Below, piece after piece: positions 1 to 9,547 of a stretch of DNA of 64,000 nt; position 1 is the first letter of the stretch, and each line of letters opens with the position of its first letter. Location: assembly GCA_947448525.1 (NCBI GenBank), contig CANFNV010000004.1, forward strand, positions 84,832 through 148,831, given 5' to 3'. The translations under genes and the position numbers were made by a program. A model generated the notes under the pieces. It did no database searches. It saw only the letters and a program-made list of their open reading frames with translations, and was not told the origin of the DNA. This DNA is from Flavobacteriaceae bacterium. GTDB taxonomy: Bacteria > Bacteroidota > Bacteroidia > Flavobacteriales > Flavobacteriaceae.

Positions 1-211
1 TTAGTACTAAATCTCGTTGGTACAAAGTTATAAATTTACCGTGGTAAATTGCTTAACTTACCGTGGTAAATTGGTTAACTTACCGCGGTAAAATAATCTA
101 CTCGTCAGGACGAATTTTCTAACTCATCAGAACGCGTAGTAAAAGTCATCGAGACTATTAGTAAATATCATAAAAGTATTAGGAAGGTATTGCTCTAAAG
201 AAAGCCCAACA
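1..211. other. non-coding stretch downstream of uvrB
   Basis: No convincing gene is visible. A short plus-strand frame from base 3 stops at 45-47 and could be the tail of a gene that begins outside the window. After the palindromes there is a looser repeat, CTCGTCAGGACG near 101-112 and CTCATCAGAACG near 123-134, with a weaker third version near 148-157. Confidence 0.4.
36..91. repeat. three 12-bp palindromes at 22-bp period
   Basis: Three copies of TTACCGYGGTAA begin at 36, 58 and 80. The third is a perfect palindrome; the first two have one central change. The 22-bp spacing is about two helical turns, so all three would face the same side of the DNA, as regulator sites often do. Copies are joined by AT-rich linkers of similar sequence. 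No reading frame runs through them, because 22 is not a multiple of three. What they control is unknown: the gene to the left is outside the window and uvrB on the right reads toward them. Confidence 0.6.
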
Positions 212-2200
212 TTATATCTTATCCTGTAGTATTTTGATTTCATCACGCCATTTTGCTGCTTGCATAAAGTCCAATTCTTTGGCTGCTTTTTCCATGGCTT
301 TGCGGGCTTCGCGGATTTTCTTTTCTATTTCGGATTTGGATAAATATAAACTTTCGGGTTCGGCAGCTTTTAAAACCTGATTTTCATAGTATTGAGTTGA
401 AACCGAATTGTTTCCTAGAGCACTTCCTAAACTTTTGTTTAATGCCATTGGTACTAGTCCGTGTTGCGTGTTGTAGTTTATTTGTTTTTCGCGGCGGTAA
501 TTGGTTTCGTCAATCGTTTTTTGCATGGAAGCCGTAATTTTATCGGCATACATAATTGCTTTTCCATTTACATTACGTGCGGCTCTTCCGACTGTTTGTG
601 TCAACGAACGATGGCTTCTTAAAAATCCTTCTTTATCGGCATCTAAAATTGCTACCAAAGAAACTTCGGGTAAATCCAATCCTTCCCGTAAAAGGTTCAC
701 GCCAATCAACACATCAAACAATCCTTTTCGTAAATCTTGCATGATTTCTACACGCTCCAAAGTATCCACATCACTATGGATATACCGACAACGAATGGAA
801 ACTTTGGTCAAATATTTAGTCAATTCTTCGGCCATTCTTTTGGTTAAAGTCGTCACCAAAACCCGTTCGTCTATTTCGCAACGTTGCTGAATTTCTTCAA
901 TTAAATCGTCAATTTGATTCAAACTCGGGCGTATTTCTATAATGGGATCCAATAATCCTGTTGGGCGAATGACTTGTTCTACATAAATTCCTTCCGATTT
1001 TTGCAATTCATAATCGGCAGGGGTTGCGGAAACATAAATCACTTGGTTTTGCATACTTTCAAACTCTTCAAACTTCAACGGACGATTGTCCATCGCTGCG
1101 GGTAATCTAAAACCATATTCCACCAAATTTTCTTTTCGACTTCTATCGCCACCATACATTGCGTGAACTTGTGAAATGGTTACATGACTTTCATCGACCA
1201 CCATCAAGAAATCGTCAGGAAAATAATCCAACAAACAGAATGGGCGCGTTCCTGGTAATCGTTGGTCTAAATAACGGGAGTAATTTTCAATACCCGAGCA
1301 ATAACCCAATTCGCGTATCATTTCTAAATCGAAGTTGGTGCGTTCTTCCAGTCTTTTGGCTTCTAAATGTTTTCCAATTTCTTTGAAATAATCGACTTGT
1401 TTGACCAAATCTTGTTGGATGTCCCAAATCGCTGCTTGCAAAACATCGGGTGACGTTACAAACATATTGGCGGGATACACTGTAAGTTTTTCAAATCGTT
1501 CTAATACCTGTGAAGTTCGAGTATCAAAAGCTTCTATATCTTCAATTTCATCACCAAAAAAGTGAATTCTAAAAGGTTCGTCGCCATAACTTGGGTAAAT
1601 TTCTACAATATCACCTTTAATCCTAAAATTTCCAGGCGTAAATTCGGCTTCGGTTCTAGAATATAAACTTTGGACTAATTGATGTAATAATTTGGTACAA
1701 GATATGATTTGATTTTTCTCGATAGTAATTACATTCTTTTGAAATTCTACCGGATTTCCAATACCGTAAATACAAGATACAGAAGAAATTACAATAATAT
1801 CTCGACGGCCAGACAGTAGGGCAGAAGTAGTGCTCAAACGCAGTTTTTCTAACTCTTCATTGATGGACAAATCTTTTTCAATAAAAGTTCCTGTAACAGG
1901 TATAAAGGCCTCGGGTTGGTAATAATCGTAATAGGAAACGAAATATTGCACAGAATTATTTGGAAAAAACTGTTTGAATTCGGAATATAATTGGGCTGCT
2001 AATGTTTTGTTGTGCGCTAAAACCAACGTTGGTTTTTCCACGTTTTGAATCACATTGGCAACCGTAAATGTTTTTCCAGAACCCGTAACTCCTAATAAAG
2101 TTTGGTATTTTTCGCCATGGAGTATTCCTGTTGAAAGTTTTTCAATGGCTTGTGGCTGATCGCCCGTTGGTTTGTAATCGGAAACGATTTGAAATTTCAT
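212..2200 (-). CDS. uvrB: UvrABC excision nuclease subunit B
   Basis: This is the damage-verifying helicase of nucleotide excision repair. It is loaded on DNA by UvrA and then recruits UvrC for incision. The 662 residues match the usual family length. Walker A GVTGSGKT is at about residues 37-44, the DNA-inserting beta-hairpin motif YYDYYQPEAF follows near residue 92, and the DESH helicase motif is central. The C-terminal UVR coiled coil, which contacts UvrC, contains FMQAAKWRDEI and ends the protein. The start is ATG, a short distance from a TAACTTTG -7 box at 2219-2226. The gene appears to stand alone. No key residue is missing, and identification is secure. Confidence 0.98.
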   Translation of the reverse strand: MKFQIVSDYKPTGDQPQAIEKLSTGILHGEKYQTLLGVTGSGKTFTVANVIQNVEKPTLVLAHNKTLAAQLYSEFKQFFPNNSVQYFVSYYDYYQPEAFIPVTGTFIEKDLSINEELEKLRLSTTSALLSGRRDIIVISSVSCIYGIGNPVEFQKNVITIEKNQIISCTKLLHQLVQSLYSRTEAEFTPGNFRIKGDIVEIYPSYGDEPFRIHFFGDEIEDIEAFDTRTSQVLERFEKLTVYPANMFVTSPDVLQAAIWDIQQDLVKQVDYFKEIGKHLEAKRLEERTNFDLEMIRELGYCSGIENYSRYLDQRLPGTRPFCLLDYFPDDFLMVVDESHVTISQVHAMYGGDRSRKENLVEYGFRLPAAMDNRPLKFEEFESMQNQVIYVSATPADYELQKSEGIYVEQVIRPTGLLDPIIEIRPSLNQIDDLIEEIQQRCEIDERVLVTTLTKRMAEELTKYLTKVSIRCRYIHSDVDTLERVEIMQDLRKGLFDVLIGVNLLREGLDLPEVSLVAILDADKEGFLRSHRSLTQTVGRAARNVNGKAIMYADKITASMQKTIDETNYRREKQINYNTQHGLVPMALNKSLGSALGNNSVSTQYYENQVLKAAEPESLYLSKSEIEKKIREARKAMEKAAKELDFMQAAKWRDEIKILQDKI

Positions 2201-2218
2201 TTGGATTTTTTCGAATTA

Positions 2219-2226
2219 CAAAGTTA
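2219..2226 (-). promoter_or_regulatory. -7 promoter box for uvrB
   Basis: Read on the minus strand the sequence is TAACTTTG, an exact match to the Bacteroidota TAnnTTTG consensus, 18 bases from the uvrB ATG. No clear TTG -33 element was identified. Confidence 0.5.
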
Positions 2227-2258
2227 CATTTTTTTGTGACCACGAATTCACGAATTAA

Positions 2259-3212
2259 TTATTCCACTAAAAACTTCCAACCTTTTTGCTGTTTTTTACT
2301 CAAGAACGTCCATGCAACAAAACGGCTCGTTTTTTGACCTTGTGCCATTTCGATGGTTTTTATTTCAACAGCACCCACTTTATTTAAAGTTTTATAAATG
2401 CTTTTTAAATTGTCTTTTTTAGATACCAATGTGGTAAACCAAAAAACTTGCAACGGATATTTTACGCTTTCGTAAATCATTTGTGTGATGAAAGCAAATT
2501 CACCGCCTTCATACCATAATTCGGTATTTTGTCCTCCAAAATTTAAGATTGGATTTTTAGTTTTTGTATTTTCAAGATTGGTCACTTTTCTAATTGAAGC
2601 TTTGGTTGCTTCCTCTTGAGAGGAATGAAAAGGTGGATTGCAAATTGTAAAAGCAAATTTGTCTTCGGGTAAAATAATATTCTTAAAAATAAATCGGGGT
2701 TCCACTTGCAACTGCAAACTGATTGCATCAATCAATTTTGGGTTTTCGGATATTATTTTTTTGCAATTTTGCATCGCATTTTCGTCAATATCAGTTCCAA
2801 CAAAGCTCCAATGGTAAGCATGATTTCCAATAATAGGGTAGATGCAATTGGCGCCAATACCAATATCTAATCCCACCACATTTTCATCTTCTGGAATAGT
2901 TCCGTCGTTGGATTCGGCCAATAAATCCGCTATGTAATGAATATAATCGGCTCTGCCTGGAATTGGCGGACATAAATAATTCTTGGGCAAATCCCAATTT
3001 TGAATGTCATATTCAGAAATCAATAACGACTTGTTCAATGCTTTTACCGCCTCTGGATTGGCAAAATCAATGCTTTCAATTTCATGTTCATTTACAAAAA
3101 CAAAGGATATTAATTCAGGATAACTAGCAGTTAATTTTTCAAAATCATATCTAAATCGGTGCGGATTTCTTGGATGTAAAGTGGTCTTTTCGGTAGTTAT
3201 TGTATTTTTCAT
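2259..3212 (-). CDS. rlmF: 23S rRNA (adenine(1618)-N6)-methyltransferase
   Basis: RlmF methylates A1618 of 23S rRNA using S-adenosylmethionine. The 317 residues are close to the E. coli enzyme. The N-terminus has the typical HPRNPHRFRYDFEKL block. GLDIGIGANCIYPIIG near the middle is the SAM-binding loop, and CNPPFHSSQEEA is the catalytic NPPF motif of N6-adenine methyltransferases. The start ATG lies behind a TATATTTG -7 box at 3230-3237. The gene is downstream of thiN on the same strand but probably has its own promoter. Confidence 0.93.
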   Translation of the reverse strand: MKNTITTEKTTLHPRNPHRFRYDFEKLTASYPELISFVFVNEHEIESIDFANPEAVKALNKSLLISEYDIQNWDLPKNYLCPPIPGRADYIHYIADLLAESNDGTIPEDENVVGLDIGIGANCIYPIIGNHAYHWSFVGTDIDENAMQNCKKIISENPKLIDAISLQLQVEPRFIFKNIILPEDKFAFTICNPPFHSSQEEATKASIRKVTNLENTKTKNPILNFGGQNTELWYEGGEFAFITQMIYESVKYPLQVFWFTTLVSKKDNLKSIYKTLNKVGAVEIKTIEMAQGQKTSRFVAWTFLSKKQQKGWKFLVE

Positions 3213-3229
3213 TTATAATATCTCTGATT

Positions 3230-3237
3230 CAAATATA
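3230..3237 (-). promoter_or_regulatory. -7 promoter box for rlmF
   Basis: Minus-strand TATATTTG matches TAnnTTTG and lies in the 52-bp gap between the thiamine pyrophosphokinase gene and rlmF, so rlmF can be transcribed independently. Confidence 0.5.
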
Positions 3238-3264
3238 GGAAAAGGAAAGTAATAAACACTATTT

Positions 3265-3927
3265 TTAATCAAAACATTCCATGAGAAGTAAATCGCCTTC
3301 TTGGTGTTCTATCGTTACAATTCCGTCTTCTAGTACTTCATTACTACTTCCTGTTCGATACCCAATGGTAAGTGATTCATTATTTAAGGGGTATTTCAAA
3401 TTTTTAGTAGAAATTCCGTTTACTTTCCCAATAGGAATTAAAGAAATTGGAGTGTTTTTGGTATACCATTTATTAAATGTATTGGGCAATAAAAATACTT
3501 TAGAATGGTCGTCAAGAATTACAATTTTAAGTGAATTACGATAACTAACTATATTCGTAATATTTGTAATAGTATGATCGGTTCGCCTTCCTGTTGCCCA
3601 AACTACATTCACGGCTTTGTGTCCCTTTTCAATTAAATAATCAAACGCTTTTTCTAAATCGGTTTTATCTTGATTGGGAGTGTGCACAACTTCAAGAGGA
3701 AACTGCTTTTCTTTATAAATCTCAGGATTAAAATCGCCGTCAAAATCGCCTAATAAAACATCAACTTTAATATCTAATTGCAAAACCCGTTCTATAGCGT
3801 TGTCAAGAACTACAACAAATGGCGACCACTCCAGTAATTGTCCCAATAATTCAAAACTGCATGAAGCCCCATTTGCAATAATTAATGCAGGTTCTTGATC
3901 GTCGCGTACTATATGGTGTGAGGACAT
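3265..3927 (-). CDS. thiN: thiamine pyrophosphokinase
   Basis: The enzyme transfers pyrophosphate from ATP to thiamine, giving thiamine diphosphate, the cofactor of transketolase and the pyruvate dehydrogenase complex. It has 220 residues. Family motifs seen in order are ANGASCSFELL near the N-terminus, the acidic VLLGDFDGDF block, NQDKTDLEKAFDYL, and ATGRRTDHTITNI, which corresponds to the usual GGRxDH signature. The C-terminal half carries the beta-sandwich thiamine-binding domain. No other thiamine genes are adjacent. The ATG start immediately precedes conserved sequence. Confidence 0.9.
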   Translation of the reverse strand: MSSHHIVRDDQEPALIIANGASCSFELLGQLLEWSPFVVVLDNAIERVLQLDIKVDVLLGDFDGDFNPEIYKEKQFPLEVVHTPNQDKTDLEKAFDYLIEKGHKAVNVVWATGRRTDHTITNITNIVSYRNSLKIVILDDHSKVFLLPNTFNKWYTKNTPISLIPIGKVNGISTKNLKYPLNNESLTIGYRTGSSNEVLEDGIVTIEHQEGDLLLMECFD

Positions 3928-4021
3928 AATGGGTGTTAGGTTTTAGATATTAGGTTTTGTTATAAGGTATTTACTATTTACTTTTGATAATAATTTATCT
4001 TCTATCTTCCAAGTTCCATCT

Positions 4022-4846
4022 TTAGTTAACGGTATAATGTAACGTATCTATTTCGGATAAATGAAAATAACCCAACGGGTATTCATCTTCATTGGTTTTA
4101 TTGATAATGTTACCCCGCAATGTTGCAGGTGGAGTTGAAAAAGGTCTTCCGCCACCACTAGCTGAAATGCTGAGTAATTTTTCCATATAATTAAAATAAC
4201 GTGTTGAAATCCCTTCTAAACTAAATAACAATTGATCTCCGGCTTTCAATTTTTTGTCAGAATAAAATCCAAACATCTGATTTCCTTGAAAAAACTCATC
4301 TTTTACGACACCATATTCAGGAATTACTTTTGTTGAATTTTTAACTCCAATCAAATAGTTGTTCACTTCTAATCCATTATCTTGATAGAAAAATTTCACT
4401 TGAATCACATCGCCACCGAATCCTTGAACGGTGTATTGTTGAGGAGTACTTTCAATTGTTGGTGTTGCCAAAAGTCTTTCGGTTGATTTATAGGTTTGTC
4501 CATTATAATTTACAGTTAATAAATAATCGTGATTTAGTACAGGAACAAAGGAATTGCATTCATATTCGCCCGTATTCGGAGTCTCATTAAATGCATAAAC
4601 TATTGCTAATAAACTAGAAAGATCTTGTATGTAAATTGTGGCTCCAGAAACCGTCGGAATAACATTACTATAATAATCTGTTGTAGTAGTTAGTCTTATG
4701 GTTTGATTGTTTCCAGAAGTTCCTTTTTGCCATAAAATAGTGGCGTCAATAACCAATTTTGGATTGGCTGTATCCAATGCTATATTGACTTTATCTTCGC
4801 AACTCATAAGTAGTACAAAGACTAAAAGGGAAAGTATTTTTTTCAT
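4022..4846 (-). CDS. DUF4249 outer-membrane-associated lipoprotein
   Basis: The start at 4846 is chosen because it gives a lipoprotein signal peptide, MKKILSLLVFVLLMSCED, with the lipobox ending at Cys16. A longer frame extends into the preceding gene and would bury the signal. The mature protein is a beta-rich domain of the DUF4249 type. In Bacteroidota this family is habitually encoded directly after a TonB-dependent receptor and is thought to work with it at the outer membrane. Here the ATG lies 4 bases after the receptor stop codon, so translation is probably coupled. The substrate is unknown. Confidence 0.82.
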   Translation of the reverse strand: MKKILSLLVFVLLMSCEDKVNIALDTANPKLVIDATILWQKGTSGNNQTIRLTTTTDYYSNVIPTVSGATIYIQDLSSLLAIVYAFNETPNTGEYECNSFVPVLNHDYLLTVNYNGQTYKSTERLLATPTIESTPQQYTVQGFGGDVIQVKFFYQDNGLEVNNYLIGVKNSTKVIPEYGVVKDEFFQGNQMFGFYSDKKLKAGDQLLFSLEGISTRYFNYMEKLLSISASGGGRPFSTPPATLRGNIINKTNEDEYPLGYFHLSEIDTLHYTVN

Positions 4847-4850
4847 TTTA

Positions 4851-7223
4851 TTAAAATTTAAAGTTATAAGAAACCGCTGGAACCATTCCGAAAATAGATA
4901 ATCGAATGGCTTCATTATTTCCAGAATCTTGATTTTGACGGAAGCTTATGGATGCCGCATTTTTTCGTCCGTAAAGGTTGTAAACACTAAAAACCCATTC
5001 GCCTTTCCATTTTTTATTAGCGTTGTGTTTTGGCGTTAAAGTTGCTGATATATCTAAATGATGGTATAAAGGCAAGTTGTTTTTATTGCGTAAACCATAA
5101 CTCGGAACAGTTATTCCTTGATAGGTGTATTGTCCATTTGGATACGTTACTGGTTGTCCTGTTTGAAGCACAAAATTGGCACCGAAATTCCATTTTTTAT
5201 TCCATTTATAAGAACTTGTAATAGCTAAATTATGCGTTTTATCATAAGCAGATTTATACCAATCACCATTATTGATTCCAGTTTCATTCGCAGTTCTACC
5301 AGGCGTTCTTTGTTCGGATCGTGAAAGTGTGTAAGCAATCCAACCGCTGAGTTTTCCTGTGTTTTTTCGCAACATAAGTTCCAAACCATACGAACGCATT
5401 TCGCCATTTAAAATTACTTGTTCGATTGCTTCGTTGGCTATCAAATCGGCACCGTCAATATAATCCATTCGGTTTTTGATTTTTTTGTAAAAACTTTCTA
5501 CTTCCAAAGAGTAGTTATCGTCCTTAAAATTCGCAAAGTATCCTACAGCAAATTGATCGGCAATTTGAGGTTTGATGTAATTATCACTCGGTGTCCAAAC
5601 GTCTAGGGGAGTAGGAGAAGCTGTATTAGACACCAATTGTAAATACTGTACCATTCTGTTGTAACTGACTTTCAATGAATTGTTTCCATTCAATTCATAT
5701 ACTAAAGAAAATCGCGGTTCAAAGTTATTGAAATTGGCAATGGTTTTATTTTTGCTAAAATATTCCGTTCCAATTGGAGTCGCTTTTTCGTAAATTTTCA
5801 AATCATTATCAAAAGTTACAGGTTGATTATTGGCATATAAATTAACTGTTGAACTTCCCAATCGGTAAAACATGCTGTAACGCAACCCATATTCTATATT
5901 GATTTTGTTACTTATTTTTTGTTCGGTATCAATATAAAAAGCAGGTTCAAAAGCATATTTTTTTTCTAGTTGCTTGTAATTAATGCTAGAATCATCGCGA
6001 CTTGGTTCGATGGTTCCTGGGTTGAAATTGTAGTAAATACCATTCGCTCCATAATTCAATTTGATTTTATCTGATAAATAATATTTAAAATCGTATTTTA
6101 GATTATAGTTTTTGATACCAGAATTCCAATTGAAACCTACAAAATCTAGGTTTAATCCGTAGTAATAATCACTATAAATCATTGATAGATTGGAAAATAA
6201 TTTATCGGAATACAAGTGATTCCATCGTAAATTTAATGTAGAATTTCCGTAAGTATTAGTAAAACTTTGATTGATAGAAAACACATCGCGACCAAAATAT
6301 CCAGAAAGAAATAAGCTATTACTTTTATCAAGTTTATAATTTAATTTGGTATTCAAATCATAAAAATATGCCGAATTTTTATTGTTGGATAATTTTAAAA
6401 ATAAATGCGCATAAGAAGCCCGACCTCCAATTAAGAACGAACCTTTGTCTTTTACAATTGGGCCTTCAACAAGCAATCTACTGGAGATTAACCCAACACC
6501 GCCATTCATATGAAAATCTTTACTGTTTCCGTCTTTTTGGTAAATATCTAAAACGGATGAGGCACGGCCTCCAAATCGAGAAGGAATTCCGCCTTTGTAT
6601 AATTTTAAATCCTTAATGGCATCTGGATTGAAAACCGAGAAAAATCCAAAAAGGTGGGAGGAATTAAAAATTGTAGCCTCATCTAAAAGTATTAAATTTT
6701 GATCGGCACCACCACCGCGAACATTAAATCCCGATTGTCCTTCGCCTGCATTGGTAACCCCTGGAAGAAATAAAATTGATTTAATGATGTCAACTTCGCC
6801 AAGAACAACGGGCATTTGCTTTATAGTTGCAATTGCCATTTTGTTAACGCTCATTTCTGGTTTTCGGGTGTTGGTTTTATTTTTTTCTGTAATGATGACC
6901 TCGTCTAGAATTTCACCAGATTCGATAAGAGAATAATTTTTTTTAATGTTCTGAGTTAATGAAATGTTCTCGTTAATAGTTTCAAAGCTTACATAACTAA
7001 TATGCAATTCGTAATTTCCTTTAGGAAGAGTTAACGAATAAAACCCGTATTCATTGGTGGTAGTAAAAAAATTTGTCCCTTTAACATTTATACTAACTCC
7101 AATAAGGGTTTCGTTATTTTTTTTATCGGAAATGGTTCCGCTTAAAGTGAATTTTTCTTGAGAAAATCCAATGTTGTTTAAGAATAAAATTAGAAAAAAA
7201 ACTAGTGATTTATGAAACGGCAT
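4851..7223 (-). CDS. TonB-dependent receptor with carboxypeptidase-like N-domain
   Basis: This is an outer-membrane active-transport beta-barrel of 790 residues. A signal peptide of about 21 residues ends at FSQ. A CarboxypepD_reg-like domain (about residues 25-110, starting FTLSGTISDKKNNETLIGV) precedes the plug, which contains GFNVRGGGADQNLILLDEA and GGIPSRFGGRASSVLDI. The rest is the barrel, ending in the aromatic VSYNFKF that BAM recognises. It forms a pair with the DUF4249 lipoprotein directly downstream. The absence of a SusD partner argues against a classic glycan utilisation locus. The ligand cannot be inferred. Confidence 0.93.
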   Translation of the reverse strand: MPFHKSLVFFLILFLNNIGFSQEKFTLSGTISDKKNNETLIGVSINVKGTNFFTTTNEYGFYSLTLPKGNYELHISYVSFETINENISLTQNIKKNYSLIESGEILDEVIITEKNKTNTRKPEMSVNKMAIATIKQMPVVLGEVDIIKSILFLPGVTNAGEGQSGFNVRGGGADQNLILLDEATIFNSSHLFGFFSVFNPDAIKDLKLYKGGIPSRFGGRASSVLDIYQKDGNSKDFHMNGGVGLISSRLLVEGPIVKDKGSFLIGGRASYAHLFLKLSNNKNSAYFYDLNTKLNYKLDKSNSLFLSGYFGRDVFSINQSFTNTYGNSTLNLRWNHLYSDKLFSNLSMIYSDYYYGLNLDFVGFNWNSGIKNYNLKYDFKYYLSDKIKLNYGANGIYYNFNPGTIEPSRDDSSINYKQLEKKYAFEPAFYIDTEQKISNKINIEYGLRYSMFYRLGSSTVNLYANNQPVTFDNDLKIYEKATPIGTEYFSKNKTIANFNNFEPRFSLVYELNGNNSLKVSYNRMVQYLQLVSNTASPTPLDVWTPSDNYIKPQIADQFAVGYFANFKDDNYSLEVESFYKKIKNRMDYIDGADLIANEAIEQVILNGEMRSYGLELMLRKNTGKLSGWIAYTLSRSEQRTPGRTANETGINNGDWYKSAYDKTHNLAITSSYKWNKKWNFGANFVLQTGQPVTYPNGQYTYQGITVPSYGLRNKNNLPLYHHLDISATLTPKHNANKKWKGEWVFSVYNLYGRKNAASISFRQNQDSGNNEAIRLSIFGMVPAVSYNFKF

Positions 7224-7350
7224 GTGGTTTTATTTTAGATTGCAAATTTCACGAATTGTAGTGAATAATCTTGCGTATTTAATGTTAATGTATGGTTAAT
7301 AATTGGACAATAATAGTTATTTTTTAAATACATTTACATTTTATTTATCC

Positions 7351-8058
7351 ATGAAAAATCAATGTATTTTTTTCATCTTTTTGTTATGTTTTTCTTTCAA
7401 TGTTCAATCTCAGTTTGAAGCATCCAAAAGAAAAGTAAATATAAGTGCTGCACCCAATAAAACAGCTAGTAAAACGGCAGTTTTACCACAAAATAATCCA
7501 AGTGTTTTTTCACCTTCAATAAAATTTAAAAGTACGTTTTTTAAAAATACAGACGACAAATTTTTAATAGGATTGCCTGCTATTCCCAAAGTAGGAGAGG
7601 AGCAAAATCCGAAAAGTTATCCGTTAATAAACCCATCTCAAGATTATACAGACAAACTGAATGAGCAATTAAAAGAAGATGGCATTCGTCCCGAGTTATT
7701 TAATCGGGATATGAATTTAGGGCAATTTGTTGTTTATACACAAAAAATTAGTTTAGATTCTAGAGATTATGGTGTTGTTGATGGTGATTTGGTTCGTGTT
7801 TGGGTCAATGGACAGATTATTACCAATCAGATTTATTTAGAATCTAAGTTTATAGAGATTATTTTAAACCTTGAAAAAGGGGTGAATGTTATAGAAATAG
7901 AAGCATTGAATTATGGTGATTTATCTCCAAACACTGGGCAATTTACATTCTATGATGATAATAAAGAATTTGTTACTAATCAATATTGGAATTTAGGTGT
8001 TGGATATAAAGCCCGAATATTGATTGAATATAAAGATAGAATTTTGATGAAAAAATAA
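7351..8058 (+). CDS. secreted protein of unknown function
   Basis: The product has 235 residues. The ATG at 7351 gives a clean signal peptide ending FNVQSQ; an upstream TTG at 7303 would add 16 non-signal residues and is rejected. The second half is beta-rich, with a block DSRDYGVVDGDLVRVWVNG followed by a region ending in IEIEALNYG. This resembles a small beta-sandwich module seen in other secreted Bacteroidota proteins. No catalytic motif is visible. It is followed by a strong bidirectional terminator shared with icd. Function is not assigned. Confidence 0.75.
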   Translation: MKNQCIFFIFLLCFSFNVQSQFEASKRKVNISAAPNKTASKTAVLPQNNPSVFSPSIKFKSTFFKNTDDKFLIGLPAIPKVGEEQNPKSYPLINPSQDYTDKLNEQLKEDGIRPELFNRDMNLGQFVVYTQKISLDSRDYGVVDGDLVRVWVNGQIITNQIYLESKFIEIILNLEKGVNVIEIEALNYGDLSPNTGQFTFYDDNKEFVTNQYWNLGVGYKARILIEYKDRILMKK

Positions 8059-8087
8059 AAAAAGACGACCTAAAAGTCGTCTTTTTT
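8057..8087. terminator. bidirectional terminator
   Basis: Stem AGACGAC (8063-8069) pairs with GTCGTCT (8076-8082), with an A-run before and a T-run after. It can end both the secreted-protein gene on plus and icd on minus. Confidence 0.85.
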
Positions 8088-8105
8088 ATATACTAAATTA
8101 AGGGT

Positions 8106-9329
8106 TTAACTTAATTTATGATCTAAGTTTTCTTTTATTGCTGCCAAGAAACCTTCGGTTGTTAAATAATCTTCATTTGTTAATCCTTCTGGTTTTACTA
8201 ACATAGCTAAATCTTTAGTCATTTTTCCGCTTTCAACAGTTTCAATACAAACTTGTTCTAACTTTAAACAAAAATCGATTAGTTCTTGATTTTCGTCCAA
8301 TTTTCCGCGGTGTTCTAACCCTCTTGTCCATGCAAAAATTGACGCAATTGGATTGGTAGAAGTCGCTTTCCCTTGTTGGTGCATTCTGTAATGACGAGTT
8401 ACTGTTCCATGAGCTGCTTCTGCTTCGACAGTTTTTCCGTCCGGAGTTACTAATACCGAAGTCATTAATCCTAATGAACCAAAACCTTGAGCTACGGTAT
8501 CTGATTGAACGTCTCCATCATAATTTTTACAAGCCCAAACAAATCCGCCATTCCATTTCATGCAAGAGGCCACCATGTCGTCAATAAGTCGGTGTTCGTA
8601 AATCATTCCGTTTGCTTCAAAATCGGCTTTATAAGTGGATTGATAAACTTCTTCAAATATATCTTTAAATCTTCCGTCATAGGCTTTTAAGATGGTGTTT
8701 TTGGTAGAAAGATACAGGGGCCATTTTTTAGTTAAAGCCATTTGGAATGATGAATGTGCGAACCCATATATACTTTCGTCAGTATTATACATTGCCATTG
8801 CAACTCCATTGCCTTCAAAATCATATACTTCCCAAGATTGGGTTTCTCCTGTTTCAGAAACAAAACTCATGGTAAGCTTTCCTTTTCCTTTTATAATGGT
8901 GTCGGTTGCTTTGTATTGATCTCCAAAAGCGTGACGGCCAATAACTATTGGCTTTGTCCATCCTTGAACGTATCTTGGAACATTACTCATGATAATTGGT
9001 TCCCGAAAAACGGTTCCTCCAACAATATTTCGGATCGTTCCGTTTGGAGATTTCCACATTTTAGAAAGGTTGAACTCTTTTACACGCTCTTCATCTGGAG
9101 TTATTGTAGCACATTTAATACCTACATTATATTTTTTAATTGCTTCCGCAGAGTCAATCGTGATTTGGTCTTTGGTAGCTTCACGACTTTCAATTCCTAA
9201 ATCGTAATATTTGATGTCTAGTTCTAAATAAGGTAGAATTAATTGTTCTTTTATAAAGCTCCAAATAATTCGTGTCATTTCATCTCCATCCAATTCTACT
9301 ATTGGATTTACTACTTTAATTTTTGCCAT
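8106..9329 (-). CDS. icd: NADP-dependent isocitrate dehydrogenase, eukaryotic type
   Basis: The enzyme oxidatively decarboxylates isocitrate to 2-oxoglutarate with NADP+ in the TCA cycle. The 407 residues are of the homodimeric, eukaryote-like class: [20 protein letters not shown] at the N-terminus, [12 protein letters not shown], the substrate loop KSPNGTIRN, and the cofactor region [10 protein letters not shown]. The E. coli-type Icd lacks these features. ATG start with a TATATTTG -7 box at 9374-9381. The gene is monocistronic, ended by the shared terminator at 8057-8087. Confidence 0.96.
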   Translation of the reverse strand: MAKIKVVNPIVELDGDEMTRIIWSFIKEQLILPYLELDIKYYDLGIESREATKDQITIDSAEAIKKYNVGIKCATITPDEERVKEFNLSKMWKSPNGTIRNIVGGTVFREPIIMSNVPRYVQGWTKPIVIGRHAFGDQYKATDTIIKGKGKLTMSFVSETGETQSWEVYDFEGNGVAMAMYNTDESIYGFAHSSFQMALTKKWPLYLSTKNTILKAYDGRFKDIFEEVYQSTYKADFEANGMIYEHRLIDDMVASCMKWNGGFVWACKNYDGDVQSDTVAQGFGSLGLMTSVLVTPDGKTVEAEAAHGTVTRHYRMHQQGKATSTNPIASIFAWTRGLEHRGKLDENQELIDFCLKLEQVCIETVESGKMTKDLAMLVKPEGLTNEDYLTTEGFLAAIKENLDHKLS

Positions 9330-9373
9330 TTTTTATAAGGTTGTTGTTTGTTTTAAAAATAATTTAGCGGTCA

Positions 9374-9381
9374 CAAATATA
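9374..9381 (-). promoter_or_regulatory. -7 promoter box for icd
   Basis: Minus-strand TATATTTG, 44 bases from the icd ATG. No TTG -33 element was found at the expected distance. Confidence 0.45.
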
Positions 9382-9496
9382 ATTAATAAGATATTAATTG
9401 TATTGAACTTATTGAACGAAGTCGATTGAATTATCAAATTATTAATTTAAAGTTTCAAAATTAGGAATATGATAATTTCGAGGCGCTATTTTGCAT

Positions 9497-9526
9497 AAAA
9501 AAATCCTTTCGTTTAGAAAGGATTCT
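9497..9526 (-). terminator. terminator after rplS
   Basis: Stem AATCCTTTC (9502-9510) with GAAAGGATT (9516-9524). On the minus strand it is followed by a run of seven T, just downstream of the rplS stop. Confidence 0.85.
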
Positions 9527-9547
9527 TTATAAATATTGTAGAAAGAA

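Noticed and set aside
36..91. Repeat array as a CRISPR
   Set aside because: The units are 12-bp palindromes with 10-bp AT-rich linkers of similar sequence. Repeats and spacers are far too short, and no cas genes are present.
3928..4020. TTAGGTTTT direct repeats after the DUF4249 gene as a regulatory element
   Set aside because: Two short AT-rich copies only, without spacing or symmetry beyond chance for this composition.
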